Of a stretch of DNA of 64,000 nucleotides, positions 14,786-24,894 are shown in pieces. Source of the DNA: Acidithiobacillus sp. YTS05 (GTDB lineage: Bacteria; Pseudomonadota; Gammaproteobacteria; Acidithiobacillales; Acidithiobacillaceae). Made by a program: the position numbers and the translations under genes. Position 1 is the first letter of the stretch, and each line of letters starts with the position of its first letter. The notes under the pieces are model-generated. The model was not told where the DNA came from and searched no databases. It saw only the letters and a program-made list of their open reading frames with translations. The stretch covers positions 1,302,001 through 1,366,000 of the forward strand of contig NZ_CP094359.1 in the NCBI RefSeq assembly GCF_024396695.1, given 5' to 3'.

Positions 14786-16345
14786 TCAGGCGATGGGTGC
14801 AACAAACTTGGGCTGTTCTTCCACGCTCAGGCGGGACGCAACTGCCCAAGGTAGAAAGATAAATACCGTTACCAGAATTACAATAATGCTACCCCAAGTG
14901 AAGTTTAGGAGATGCAGTGCGCCTTCGCTGCCGATGTACGTCATGAAGGAGAGAAAAATAATATAAGAAATATACCAGATCGAATTGACGAAATGGGTGT
15001 TGGCGCGTCCCGAGAAACCGAAAATGATCGACAACAAAAGTACCAAAATGGCAGCATACGGAACGGAAGGCCATCCACTCCAGTACACAATGAGCGATGC
15101 CGAAGCCATGGCTAATGCGGCGATGATATTGACCACAGTGGGCGAACGAAAATATCCCTGAGTCCCATCTTTGCGCAGCGCAATCATGATCGGAGGATTG
15201 ACGGCAAAACCCAGATAACCTGCAACAACAGCATCTCCCAATAAGGCGTAGATAGAGGGTGCCGGTGCGGCGATGAAAGCAATCAGAACGCCGACCACTG
15301 TGGTGACAACCAAGGACTGCACGGGAATCCCATGAGACTTGCTGAGCTCCGTCATTTTCTTGCTGAGGATTTTCGATCTTCCCATGGCAAACAGGATACG
15401 ACTGGCTCCACCCTGATAGATATATCCTGTAACGAAGGGACCGATAATCGCGATAATGACGACTATGGCCACTAGCCAAGAAAGATTGGAGTGCCCCGCC
15501 ATGAAAAGAAATGGATTTCCTGGAATGGAGGTCAAACCTGCCCAATGTCCAGCCGTAATTTTGACGTCATGCCAGTTCAGTCCCGCAACAAGCGCCGCAC
15601 CAAACAGAATATACAACAGAGTCTGACCAAGTAAGGAGAGCAATATCGCTTTTGATATCACCTTTGTATCTTTGACTTCCTCCGAGTAATCCGGAATCAC
15701 GCGCAGACTGCCGAAAGCAAACATACCTAGCGGGATAGCGAGAAAAATTCCGGAAATCCCAAAGGGAGCCAGTCCACCGTGTGCAGTGAAGTTGACAAAG
15801 TGACCAACGGAGAGGAAGCCCAAGGCGACGGCTAGGTAGAGTAGCAGCTTAATTCCGCCAAACCAGTTGGTGTTCTTGGAAAACGCCTTGACGCCAAAAT
15901 AGTTGAAAGGAAAAAATAACAGCATGAATACAACGCCAAGGATGGCGCCGAGCATGGTTGGATTTCCCGAGGAATTGATGAAGTGTGGGTAGAAGAAATT
16001 AAGTCCTTCGACTACCCCCAGGGCCTCGATGGGAGGAATGAAAAGATACCAAAGTATATCGCAAAACGCATTGATCATGTTGGTGATCGATCCAAAGGTA
16101 TATAAACTATAGCGTGACGGCCCGCCTTCCTCTGGATACAAACGATTGAGATCTATGTAGGTGAGACCAACCGTGAGGTACATGAGCCCACCAATCAGCC
16201 AGGCAAAAATAACTCCCGGCCCAGCAATTGCTGCCATACCTGCACTACCAAATAAGACGCCAGTACCCACTGCTCCACCAATACCAATGATGAGAAGGTC
16301 GATTAACGTCAATTCGCGATGCAGGGTGGCTTTTTTGTGTGTCAT
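14786..16345 (-). CDS. APC-superfamily amino acid permease
   Basis: A 519-residue permease with 12 to 14 membrane segments. The APC TM1 signature is visible as GIGGAVGTGVLFG near residue 27, then GPGVIFAWLIGG and the TM6 region FGSLRVIPDYSEEVKD. The ATG at 16345 is preferred because AGGAG precedes it; an ATG at 16363 is possible. The overall pattern recalls the YveA-like aspartate:proton symporter group, but substrate is inference. It follows putA on the same strand after 118 bases, so it may deliver proline, glutamate or aspartate for the catabolic enzyme; a strong terminator closes the unit. Confidence 0.85.
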   Translation of the reverse strand: MTHKKATLHRELTLIDLLIIGIGGAVGTGVLFGSAGMAAIAGPGVIFAWLIGGLMYLTVGLTYIDLNRLYPEEGGPSRYSLYTFGSITNMINAFCDILWYLFIPPIEALGVVEGLNFFYPHFINSSGNPTMLGAILGVVFMLLFFPFNYFGVKAFSKNTNWFGGIKLLLYLAVALGFLSVGHFVNFTAHGGLAPFGISGIFLAIPLGMFAFGSLRVIPDYSEEVKDTKVISKAILLSLLGQTLLYILFGAALVAGLNWHDVKITAGHWAGLTSIPGNPFLFMAGHSNLSWLVAIVVIIAIIGPFVTGYIYQGGASRILFAMGRSKILSKKMTELSKSHGIPVQSLVVTTVVGVLIAFIAAPAPSIYALLGDAVVAGYLGFAVNPPIMIALRKDGTQGYFRSPTVVNIIAALAMASASLIVYWSGWPSVPYAAILVLLLSIIFGFSGRANTHFVNSIWYISYIIFLSFMTYIGSEGALHLLNFTWGSIIVILVTVFIFLPWAVASRLSVEEQPKFVAPIA

Positions 16346-16463
16346 GAGCGGATCTCCTATCATGCGGCTTCATTTTCACCCTAACATGGTAAAATGCAGA
16401 TCGCAAACATTACAGTATGCTATGTATCAAAGCGGCAAAATCTTCTGTCATACAGGCCAGGCC

Positions 16464-19400
16464 TTACCACTTGGATTGACTGAGCAGGCTTGCATTTCCT
16501 CCCGCTGCTGCCGTATTGATGCTGATGCTTTTTTCCTGGCACAAACGCGCCAGAAAGTGTGGTCCTCCCGCTTTCGGGCCAGTACCGGAAAGTCCCGCTC
16601 CACCAAAGGGTTGCACGCCGACCACGGCACCCGTCATGCCACGATTTACGTAGATATTTCCGATGCGGGCGAGGCGGCTGATGCCTTCTGCGCGACGGTC
16701 AATTCGCGTCTGGATGCCCAAGGTCAGACCATAGCCAAAGGTATTGATCTGTTCTACGACGTCCTCCCAGGAACCCGACCAACGCACCACCTGCAGGATT
16801 GGTCCAAAGATTTCTTCCGCCAGGATCTGGTCTGGAGTTACGATATAGAGGCTGGGTGCGATAAAATGCAGTACTCGCCCCAGACTATCCCGCATGATGG
16901 CGGCGCTACCATTGCCGGTGATGTTTGCCGAAGAGGGCCAGGGACTACGCGCCAGTAACTTTCCCCTCTGTAATTCCAATCTTTGGATTTGCGCAAGGAT
17001 TCGTTTTTGGGCAGTGACGTCGATGACGGGACCCACATCGCTGGCAAAATCCTCGGGTGGGCCAATCTGTAAGAGTGCCATTGCGCCGGCAAGCATCTGT
17101 ACGAGCCCATCGGCGATATCATCTTGCACAAAAAGCAGACGCAGGGCAGAACAACGCTGTCCGGCACTGCGAAAGGCGCTCAGCAGCACATGATCCACTA
17201 CCTGTTCTGGGAGAGCAGTGGAGTCAACGATCATAGCGTTGAGACCGCCGGTTTCAGCAACCAAGGGTACGATCGGACTTTCGCTTGCGGCCAGACTTCT
17301 CTGAATCTGCTTTGCCACGCCGGTAGAGCCGGTAAAAAGCACGCCAGCTACTCCTGTAGCGCGTACCAATTCGGCGCCAAGGCTGCGCCCCGGGCCGTGA
17401 AACAAATCGACCACACCTGTGGGGACACCGGCGCGTTGGAGCAAGGCTACAAACGCCTCCGCAATTGCCGGCGTCTGTTCAGCGGGTTTGACCGCCACGC
17501 TGTTACCGCAAACGATGGCAGCAAGCAGCTGTCCGGCGAAGATGGCGAGAGGAAAGTTCCAGGGGCTGATGCATACCATGCTGCCACGACCTTCCATGCG
17601 CAGACCATTGGACTCGCCAGTGGGTCCCGGCAGACGACGATCAGCCAATTGCTCTTGCGCCAATAGACCGTAATAGCGGCAATAGTCGATGGTCTCGCGC
17701 ACCTCGGCGATGGCATCGACCCAGCTTTTGTGCCCTTCCCAGACTACCAGAGCGGTGAAGGAATCACGCTGTGCCTCCAGCAAATCCGCGGCGCGCAGCA
17801 GGCAGGCGCAACGCTCCGCGAGGGGCAAGGAATTCCATCGTTGCTGCGCCTCTTGCAGTTTGCGCATACGCTCGGGAATGGTATCGCATGGGTCTTCCTT
17901 GCGCGTTTTTTGCGGTGGCAGCTCGTGCCGCCAGGCCTGCATCAGGGCAGAGCGCTGACTTTCTTCTGATACGTCTACCCCTATGGGATTGGGACGCTGC
18001 GCGCCGGCGATCTCACCATATATTTCCGCGGGTAAGGGTAGGGGCGAGTCGCTGTCCCCCAAAAAGGGGTTGGCGAGAAGCGCTGAAAGAGGAACGCGCT
18101 TTTGCGCCAATTGGTGCACGAAAGAACTGTTGGCACCGTTTTCCAAAAGCCGCCGGACCAGATAGGCAAGCAGATCGCGATGTATGCCCACTGGCGCATA
18201 GACCCGCACGGGAAGAGACTCTGATGCCAGTACTTCTGCATAGATGGCATCTCCCATTCCATGTAACTTCTGCAGCTCAAAAACGCCTTGTGGCAATCCT
18301 TCCGCCATGAGAAGAATCGCGGCAATTGTCGTCGCATTGTGCGTGGCAAACTGTGCGAAAATATGTCCTTCAGAAGCCGCCGCCAACATTTTTCGCGCGC
18401 AAGCGAGGTAGGATAAGTCCGTATGACGTTTGCGGGTGTATACGGGATATCCTGTCAAGCCTAGTTCTTGGGCGCGTTTGATTTCGCTATCCCAATAGGC
18501 CCCCTTTACCAAGCGCAACATCAGTGGACGCTGAAATTGTTGTGCCAGAGAAATTGCTGCGTCGACGGTATCCAAAGCACGTGTCTGATAGGCTTGGATT
18601 GCAATACCCAATCCAGTCCAATCCGCGCAGTCGGCATCATCCGCAATTGCTCCAAGGAGTGTCTCCAGGATCTGCAGGGTCAGCTCTAAGCGCTCGCATT
18701 CCTCCGCATCGATGGTTAAACCTACCCGCGCCCCCGCAGCCATTTTTGCCAACTGCACCAACTTGGGGAGTAAGCGCGGGAGAAGAATCTCCAACTGCAC
18801 TGCTTCGAGGCGTGGCTCGAGGGCGGAGAGCTTGATAGAGAGACCATCCCGTTCTATCGGCCCTCCTTTGTGCTCTTGCAGCCGCAACTGGCCCAGGACA
18901 TTTTGGTAGGCTTGGTAGTATCGTTCAGCGTCCTCCTGACAGCGCGCACCCTCCCCCAGCATATCAAAAGAAAATCGCCAGTTATCAGACAAGCGACGCT
19001 GATTTGCAGCTCGTTTCTGTGCCTGTTCAATGGTTTCTCCCAAAATGAACTGATGGCCGATAAAACGCACTGCCTGGGTAGCGGCATGCAGGATGCTGCG
19101 GGCGCGCAGCGTCTGCTTTGGCGAGGAGCCCTGCGTGGGGTCCGGAAGCCACTGGGCTGCCATGCGCAACATCGGTGTAATGAGGGAGCGAGTGTTGTCT
19201 TGGCGCCCATCTTGCTCGGAGAATCCGCGCCGTAGCTGATCTGCGGCAAGAACGCCTGCAGTGGCGCGGTCTGGGACGCGCAGCAAGGCCTCGGACAGTC
19301 GCATGAGAGCAGTTCCGCTCGCGCTATCCAGTGGATATTCTGCCAACAGGGCTTCCATACCCAAGAAATTGTGGCGTTGCGACTCGCGTGCGCCCTGGAT

Positions 19401-19583
19401 CCAAGGTGCAGAGCGTTCTACGACGGCATCCCAGGAGAGATCTTCGAGATAGCGCTGCGCGGCCGTGACGCAGTCTTGTTCTGGGCGCACTGCCAAGGGC
19501 AAAGAGATCTTGCGCGCGACGCTCTGGCAATTGAGATCTTCATTTGGCGCAATTCTATCATTCGAGCGGTCAAGCATTGGCAT
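16464..19583 (-). CDS. putA: Bifunctional proline dehydrogenase / P5C dehydrogenase PutA
   Basis: A 1039-residue fusion that oxidises proline to glutamate. The PRODH barrel (about 90-490) shows MLRLVKGAYWDSEIKRAQ, YPVYTRKRHTDLSY and YAPVGIHRDLLAYLVRRLLENGANSSFVHQ, which contact FAD and proline. The aldehyde dehydrogenase domain (about 570-1010) has SPWNFPLAIFAGQ, VAETGG with the general-base Glu, and the nucleophile Cys near residue 810 in SAGQRCSAL. No N-terminal ribbon-helix-helix repressor domain is present, so this is the short, non-DNA-binding PutA class. Electrons go to the quinone pool. It is divergent from a second APC permease across 287 bases. Confidence 0.95.
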   Translation of the reverse strand: MPMLDRSNDRIAPNEDLNCQSVARKISLPLAVRPEQDCVTAAQRYLEDLSWDAVVERSAPWIQGARESQRHNFLGMEALLAEYPLDSASGTALMRLSEALLRVPDRATAGVLAADQLRRGFSEQDGRQDNTRSLITPMLRMAAQWLPDPTQGSSPKQTLRARSILHAATQAVRFIGHQFILGETIEQAQKRAANQRRLSDNWRFSFDMLGEGARCQEDAERYYQAYQNVLGQLRLQEHKGGPIERDGLSIKLSALEPRLEAVQLEILLPRLLPKLVQLAKMAAGARVGLTIDAEECERLELTLQILETLLGAIADDADCADWTGLGIAIQAYQTRALDTVDAAISLAQQFQRPLMLRLVKGAYWDSEIKRAQELGLTGYPVYTRKRHTDLSYLACARKMLAAASEGHIFAQFATHNATTIAAILLMAEGLPQGVFELQKLHGMGDAIYAEVLASESLPVRVYAPVGIHRDLLAYLVRRLLENGANSSFVHQLAQKRVPLSALLANPFLGDSDSPLPLPAEIYGEIAGAQRPNPIGVDVSEESQRSALMQAWRHELPPQKTRKEDPCDTIPERMRKLQEAQQRWNSLPLAERCACLLRAADLLEAQRDSFTALVVWEGHKSWVDAIAEVRETIDYCRYYGLLAQEQLADRRLPGPTGESNGLRMEGRGSMVCISPWNFPLAIFAGQLLAAIVCGNSVAVKPAEQTPAIAEAFVALLQRAGVPTGVVDLFHGPGRSLGAELVRATGVAGVLFTGSTGVAKQIQRSLAASESPIVPLVAETGGLNAMIVDSTALPEQVVDHVLLSAFRSAGQRCSALRLLFVQDDIADGLVQMLAGAMALLQIGPPEDFASDVGPVIDVTAQKRILAQIQRLELQRGKLLARSPWPSSANITGNGSAAIMRDSLGRVLHFIAPSLYIVTPDQILAEEIFGPILQVVRWSGSWEDVVEQINTFGYGLTLGIQTRIDRRAEGISRLARIGNIYVNRGMTGAVVGVQPFGGAGLSGTGPKAGGPHFLARLCQEKSISINTAAAGGNASLLSQSKW

Positions 19584-19870
19584 TCCTTATGAATCACTGC
19601 AGCGGTATACAATTCGTCCAGCAAATATTGTACCTGGACGTCCGAAGGGAAAATGAGGATCCTCCAGTAGTGATAGTCCCATCACACGATAAATATCTCA
19701 TGTTATTCGGATGATCACAAAATCCAAATACATTAATTAAAGTATAGTAGCTATCCTGATTTCAATTTGCAAAATAAGAAAAACTTCGTGAAAGCATTTT
19801 CGAGATTTGACACACATTTATTTTTATGGCAAGGTAAAATTAGATTATCATCAAAAAAGGGAGAATCACT
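19584..19870. promoter_or_regulatory. Divergent control region of putA and APC permease/proB
   Basis: This 287-base AT-rich region separates putA (minus) from the second APC permease (plus). A TTGACA at 19807-19812 could be a -35 element for the plus-strand unit, but no TATAAT-like box lies at a good distance; TAAAAT at 19835 is 22 bases away. AAAGGGAG at 19856-19863 is the ribosome site for the TTG start at 19871. No clear operator palindrome was seen. Confidence 0.4.
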
Positions 19871-21490
19871 TTGAAAGATCAACCACTGCGGGATGATAAG
19901 AGGGGTTTACGGCGGGAAGGAAAATTGCAGGGTCTAATCCTTGCCTGCGTTGGTGCTTCAATTGGTTCTGGCTGGCTATTCGGTCCGCTATATACGGCCA
20001 AAATGGCTGGTCCTTATGCGATAGGTTCGTGGGTGATCGGCATGGTCGCCATTCTTTTGCTTGCTGTGGTTTTCGCCGAACTTGCACCGCTAATTCCCAA
20101 AGCCGGCGCGGTAGTTCATCTGGCGAATATTGGCAACGGTCCGATCGTCGGTAACATGTGGACCTGGATTTTGTTTTTGTCATACGCGACGATTGCTCCT
20201 ATCGAAGTGACGGCGTTGCTTACCTACGGAAATAATTATTTTCCTCATTTTTTGCAGCCCAATAGTAGCTTGCTGAGCAGTCAAGGATATTTCTACGCAC
20301 TGCTCGCTTTGGCGTTTTTCGTGGCACTGAACTTTCTTTCAGTACGCTGGATTTTTCGGATCAACAACGGTGCCACCTGGTGGAAGATAGCGATTCCAGC
20401 GCTCACAGGAATTGCTTTTATTGTTCTCGGCTGGCATTCGGGCAATTTTCACAGCGCTGCGGGAAATTCTGCTAGCAATATTCAAGGAATGTTTGTTGCC
20501 GTGGCAACCGGTGGCGTCATTTTCTCTTTGTTGGGCTTTCGCCACGCCATCGATCTGGCGGGTGAAAGTGAAAACCCCAAACGTGATCTGCCGTTGGCGA
20601 CCATTCTTTCGGTGCTGATCGCAGGTGGCATCTATATCCTTGTACAAGTGGCATTCATTGCTGCGGTGCGACCAGAAGATCTGGCCAATGGTGGCTGGGA
20701 GCATTTGCACTTTCCCGGCATCAATGGGCCATTTGCGGCGCTGGCCGCCAGCATTGGAATTTCCTGGCTCGCTGTCCTTCTGTACGTGGACGCCTTTGTC
20801 TCTCCAGCCGGGACAGCATTGATTTACACCGCCACTTCCGCCCGTGTCACCCTGGCAACGGCAGAAAGTGGAGCGTTCCCTAGGATTCTTGGCAAGATCA
20901 ACGGGCATGGCGTGCCCTGGACCAGTCTGATTTTGCTCTACATTGTCGGGGCCATTTTCTTCCTACCTTTTCCGTCCTGGCAGAAAATGGTTGGTTATAT
21001 CGCTTCCATGACGGTATTGTCGTATGTCATCGGTCCCATTGCGTTGATGCAGCTACGCAAGGCGATGCCAAACCTCGAGCGGCCCTTCACCCTTCCTGGA
21101 GCAAAAGTAATCGCACCGATCTCTTTTGTTGTGGGGACCTGGATCGTCTACTGGTCCGGATTGCATACCCTCAATTTTATTTTTGGAACACTATTTGTAC
21201 TGCTTGCGCTCTATGCTATCTGGGGTGTTTTCCGCAAAGAACCTCTGCGCGAAATGGGTTGGCAATACATGTGGTGGATTATTCCTTATTTCCTTGGTAT
21301 ATGGGGAGTATCTTGGATTAGCCCTAAATCGCTGGGCGGGATTGGTATGATCGGGTTCTACGAGGGAATGGCCATCATCGCCGCATTCAGCCTTGCGATT
21401 TTTTACTGGGCAGTGCATAGTGCTGTCTCTGATCACGAGATTCGGGTCTACATGCGAAATCTGGGTAAGCGCGGGGTTGGCGCACCGTGA
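19871..21490 (+). CDS. APC-superfamily amino acid permease coupled to proB
   Basis: A 539-residue permease with about 13 membrane segments. The TM1 motif is ACVGASIGSGWLFGP, and TM6 has GFRHAIDLAGESENPKRD, both typical of APC transporters of the YveA-like group. Translation starts at TTG (19871), seven bases after GGGAG; no nearby ATG fits. Its stop overlaps the GTG start of proB (GTGA at 21487-21490), so uptake and proline synthesis are made together. This suggests import of glutamate, the ProB substrate, or of another proline-pathway amino acid, perhaps for osmotic or acid stress; that is inference. Confidence 0.85.
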   Translation: MKDQPLRDDKRGLRREGKLQGLILACVGASIGSGWLFGPLYTAKMAGPYAIGSWVIGMVAILLLAVVFAELAPLIPKAGAVVHLANIGNGPIVGNMWTWILFLSYATIAPIEVTALLTYGNNYFPHFLQPNSSLLSSQGYFYALLALAFFVALNFLSVRWIFRINNGATWWKIAIPALTGIAFIVLGWHSGNFHSAAGNSASNIQGMFVAVATGGVIFSLLGFRHAIDLAGESENPKRDLPLATILSVLIAGGIYILVQVAFIAAVRPEDLANGGWEHLHFPGINGPFAALAASIGISWLAVLLYVDAFVSPAGTALIYTATSARVTLATAESGAFPRILGKINGHGVPWTSLILLYIVGAIFFLPFPSWQKMVGYIASMTVLSYVIGPIALMQLRKAMPNLERPFTLPGAKVIAPISFVVGTWIVYWSGLHTLNFIFGTLFVLLALYAIWGVFRKEPLREMGWQYMWWIIPYFLGIWGVSWISPKSLGGIGMIGFYEGMAIIAAFSLAIFYWAVHSAVSDHEIRVYMRNLGKRGVGAP

Positions 21491-22632
21491 GCGAAAACCA
21501 GCGGGAGCGTCCTTCCGCAGGAAGAAAATGGGTGGTGAAAATCGGCAGCAGCCTGCTCATGAATGGCATGGGAAGGCTTGCAGAAGACCGGGTTTCCGAC
21601 TGGCTATTGCAGATACAGGCGCTGATCCATGATGGGTATCAGATCGTATTGGTGTCTTCTGGAGCGGTCGGCGTTGGAGCTCGACGTATGGGCTGGGAAA
21701 GCCGACCGACACGCCTTGCCGATCGTCAGGCTGCTGCCAGCGTCGGTCAGTCTATTCTCATGCATGGCTACGAGAAAATCCTGCACCAGATTCAGCGGGA
21801 AAACCATCCTACCTTGCACTGTGGCCAAGTCCTACTCACGCATGAGGAGCTGCGCAATCGTGCGCGCTACCTGAATGCCCGCGAAACTTTGCGCACCTTG
21901 ATCGATCACGGCGTATTACCCATCGTCAATGAAAACGACGCCATCTCGCATCGCGCCATACAGCTGGGCGACAACGATACCTTGGGAGCGTTGGTCGCTA
22001 ATTTATGGGATGCAGACTTGCTCGTTTTGCTGACGGATCAGTCCGGTCTGTTTGACGCGGATCCGCGCACGCATCCCGAAGCAAAGTTAATCCATCATGC
22101 CAAGGCAGGTGAGGCGCGCCTAGAACGTTTGGCCGGTTCCGGTGGATCCTCGGTAGGTACGGGTGGGATGTTGGCAAAGGTGAAGGCAGCGGCACGGGCG
22201 GCGCGTTCAGGCACCTCCACGATCATCGCTGGCGGTCTGGAGGAGCGAGTGTTACTCCGTATCGCCGCGGGAGAGTCAGTCGGTACCCTGCTCGAAGCCA
22301 GAAAAGCCGTTCTGACGGCGCGTAAGCGCTGGCTGTCTGACCACTTGCGTGTGCATGGTAAGTTATATCTTGACGCTGGGGCATCCGATGCTGTTCGAGC
22401 GGAGGGTGCGAGCCTCCTAGTTTTCGGTATCAAAGGACAGGAAGGTGAATTTCGGCGGGGAGATCTCGTCAGTTGTCTCGATCCAAGCGGGCGCGAGATT
22501 GCTCGCGGTCTGATCAATCTGGATTTTCATCTGCTCCAACACTGTCGTCTGCAATTGGCCGAAGAGGGCGATGTTTCTGATGATTTTCGCGTTGCTATTC
22601 ACCGCGATAATCTGGTACGTAGTCAGACCTGA
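21487..22632 (+). CDS. proB: Glutamate 5-kinase with PUA domain
   Basis: First enzyme of proline synthesis, phosphorylating the side chain of glutamate. The 381-residue protein has an amino-acid-kinase domain (about 12-265) with WVVKIGSSLL, VLVSSGAVGVG, PIVNENDAIS and LGDNDTLGALVA, and a C-terminal PUA domain (about 285-370: GKLYLDAGASDAVRAEGASLL). It starts with GTG inside the stop of the APC permease gene. The C-terminal PUA is the standard bacterial arrangement. proA is not in the window. Its 3' end overlaps the convergent MscS-like gene by 10 bases, so the two transcripts must collide or share antisense ends. Confidence 0.95.
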   Translation: MSENQRERPSAGRKWVVKIGSSLLMNGMGRLAEDRVSDWLLQIQALIHDGYQIVLVSSGAVGVGARRMGWESRPTRLADRQAAASVGQSILMHGYEKILHQIQRENHPTLHCGQVLLTHEELRNRARYLNARETLRTLIDHGVLPIVNENDAISHRAIQLGDNDTLGALVANLWDADLLVLLTDQSGLFDADPRTHPEAKLIHHAKAGEARLERLAGSGGSSVGTGGMLAKVKAAARAARSGTSTIIAGGLEERVLLRIAAGESVGTLLEARKAVLTARKRWLSDHLRVHGKLYLDAGASDAVRAEGASLLVFGIKGQEGEFRRGDLVSCLDPSGREIARGLINLDFHLLQHCRLQLAEEGDVSDDFRVAIHRDNLVRSQT

Positions 22633-24884
22633 GCCGAGCTATCGTGCTCGGCGGCCGGAGCGCGCTCCGGAAAATAAAGATCCTGCTGCTGGTGCGCAAG
22701 GCGTATGCCGCGGCGATATAACGCCTCAACCGCTCGGGCACGTAGTTCTGTCTGAATGGTAAAGCTGTTGTTGCAGTCGCCGATGTACACGCGCAGATAA
22801 AACACTAGAGAGTTTTCGGTTACATCCAGCAGTAATGCCGTCGGTGGAATACCGCGCGGATCATCCTGTAAAACGTCAGGGTGATTTTGACCAACTTCTT
22901 CCAGAATTTCGCGCACTTCGTCAATATCCGAGTCATGCCGTACTCGTAACGGAATCATGAGCCGCAGCACGTTATTACTGTACGTCCAATTGGTGACCTG
23001 ACCGGATATGAGCTCGGAATTCGGTACAAAAACTTCCGTGCGATCGAAGGTCAGAATCAGCGTAGAGCGTATGCTGAGCCGCTGTACATAACCTTCCGTT
23101 GTTCCCACCCTGACCCAGTCACCAACGCGAATGGGACGTTCCAGCAGTAGAATGATTCCCGAAACGAAGTTGTTGACGATATTCTGCAAACCAAAACCAA
23201 TTCCGACGGACAGCGCACCGGCAATGATGGCGAGGTTATGCAAAGCCACTCCCGCTGTCGATAGCGATAGAAGAATGGCAATGATAAAGCCGACATAGCG
23301 AAAAATAGCGAGGACGGAATGACGGGAGCCAATGTCGAAATGGCGAAAAATACCGCGCGCACTGGCTAGCCGGCTCTGTATCCATTGGTTGACATTAAAC
23401 AGAACAATCAACAAGAAGATCGCGATCAACCAGCGAAACGGCTGAATATGAAAGTTCCCGACGCTGAAACCTTGAATGAAATACTGCCAAAAGTAGTGGA
23501 AGCTACTATGCGTTAGGCCCCAGGCAAGCAAACTGATAGCCAATACCAACATCCAGAGGGAGGCGTGGATGAGAATTCGTAGCCAGTACAACCACGAACT
23601 GCCTTGTGTAGTGAATCCCAGGTGTTGCCGAAGGAGACGCGGCAGAGCACCGTTGTCTTCGTCGTCGTCTTCCCCCCAGATATCGTCTATGAACCAGGCG
23701 ACGACTCGGGCAACGATGACGGCTACCAAAGTAGTGACGAAACCATCGGTGAGATAATTGGCAAGCTGAGAGAAGCCAATGAAATTGAGCAGGATCAGAA
23801 CCGTGGCCAGACCAAAAAGAAGGACTTGCAGCCATCGCCAATTCTTGAGAAAGGTGAAGCGTCGAGCACGCCATAGCATCCAGATGATGCTGGAGAGAAT
23901 TGCTGTATGGATTACGGTCAACAGGGCCGTGTGTTCGGCGATGATGTTGCTTCCCTGCGGATCAAGGGACTGGTACATCACCACGAAGACGCCAAAGGTG
24001 ATGATGAAGCGCAACGGACGCCACAATACCCGCAATAACACGGCTTCTCGCTGTGCACGATTGGGTATCTCGGCTAGATGGCGCAGCATGGAGCGGGCGA
24101 GCCAGGTGCTGAGGATGTACGCGGATAAAGTCGTCAGCACCAACTCAGTGATCGGCAGCAAAACACCGAGCAGAACACTTGCCAGTAGCCAGGCGATAAT
24201 GGCAAGCAGCGGATATAACTCCCGAATTGCAGATCTGGAGTTACGGCGCAGAATCATCGCCACCAGGTAAACAGCAATGCCGATTCCCCAGGCCCCCTGA
24301 AAATTGGGGTCGTTGAATATCGCGATAGCATTCCAACGAATCCAAAAATCCCTTTCTTGTTCCCATGTTTTTTTGGGGGTGCTGACAATCTGTGAAATTT
24401 GCTGAATAAAATCGGGACCGCGCTGCAACAGTTCTCGGGTATGGATACGGGTTTGCTTGGCGTGCAGTTCGCCGAGGACGGTATTCCCACCGACATACAG
24501 TACCTTGCACGCAGCGAGTTTTCCGTTGACCTGTTTCTGCTGGGTTTCGAGCTTTTGTCGCAATTGACCGAGCTCAGCTGGCTCGCCTGCGACTGGATGG
24601 CCTAGAATATGCAGAGATTTTTCAATGGTGTTGAGTGATGCCTGCTGCCTCTGAGTACAGGCGTTGGCGGAGGCAACCACAGCCTGCGTCTGTCTTTGCC
24701 ATTGACGCAGTTGCTGGAGGCTGACTGAGCCGTTCAAGGAATCATGAATGTGGTGCAGTACACTAGCATCACCGGCGAAGTCGCTCGTTGGGCTAGCTGA
24801 CGCCAGGGAGGAAAGCAGTCCGCATGCCAACAGCAAGCCGAGGCAGACCCGCAACAGCGATTGCGACAGCTTCTCTGAGGTCAT
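22623..24884 (-). CDS. MscS/MscK-like mechanosensitive channel with large N-terminal region
   Basis: A 753-residue inner-membrane channel. A signal-like segment (LLRVCLGLLLACGLLSS) leads into a periplasmic, partly coiled region (about 40-190, Gln-rich). Around ten membrane segments follow, then the MscS core: pore helix GALSVGIGFGLQNIVNNFVSG near residue 540 and the beta domain RPIRVGDWVRVGTTEGYVQRLSIRST. These are hallmarks of the family, and the length lies between MscS and MscK. It should release solutes under hypo-osmotic shock. The ATG at 24884 is 10 bases after the upstream stop codon; the longer frame would run into the ferritin-like gene. Confidence 0.88.
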   Translation of the reverse strand: MTSEKLSQSLLRVCLGLLLACGLLSSLASASPTSDFAGDASVLHHIHDSLNGSVSLQQLRQWQRQTQAVVASANACTQRQQASLNTIEKSLHILGHPVAGEPAELGQLRQKLETQQKQVNGKLAACKVLYVGGNTVLGELHAKQTRIHTRELLQRGPDFIQQISQIVSTPKKTWEQERDFWIRWNAIAIFNDPNFQGAWGIGIAVYLVAMILRRNSRSAIRELYPLLAIIAWLLASVLLGVLLPITELVLTTLSAYILSTWLARSMLRHLAEIPNRAQREAVLLRVLWRPLRFIITFGVFVVMYQSLDPQGSNIIAEHTALLTVIHTAILSSIIWMLWRARRFTFLKNWRWLQVLLFGLATVLILLNFIGFSQLANYLTDGFVTTLVAVIVARVVAWFIDDIWGEDDDEDNGALPRLLRQHLGFTTQGSSWLYWLRILIHASLWMLVLAISLLAWGLTHSSFHYFWQYFIQGFSVGNFHIQPFRWLIAIFLLIVLFNVNQWIQSRLASARGIFRHFDIGSRHSVLAIFRYVGFIIAILLSLSTAGVALHNLAIIAGALSVGIGFGLQNIVNNFVSGIILLLERPIRVGDWVRVGTTEGYVQRLSIRSTLILTFDRTEVFVPNSELISGQVTNWTYSNNVLRLMIPLRVRHDSDIDEVREILEEVGQNHPDVLQDDPRGIPPTALLLDVTENSLVFYLRVYIGDCNNSFTIQTELRARAVEALYRRGIRLAHQQQDLYFPERAPAAEHDSSAQV

Positions 24885-24894
24885 GCCAGACGGC

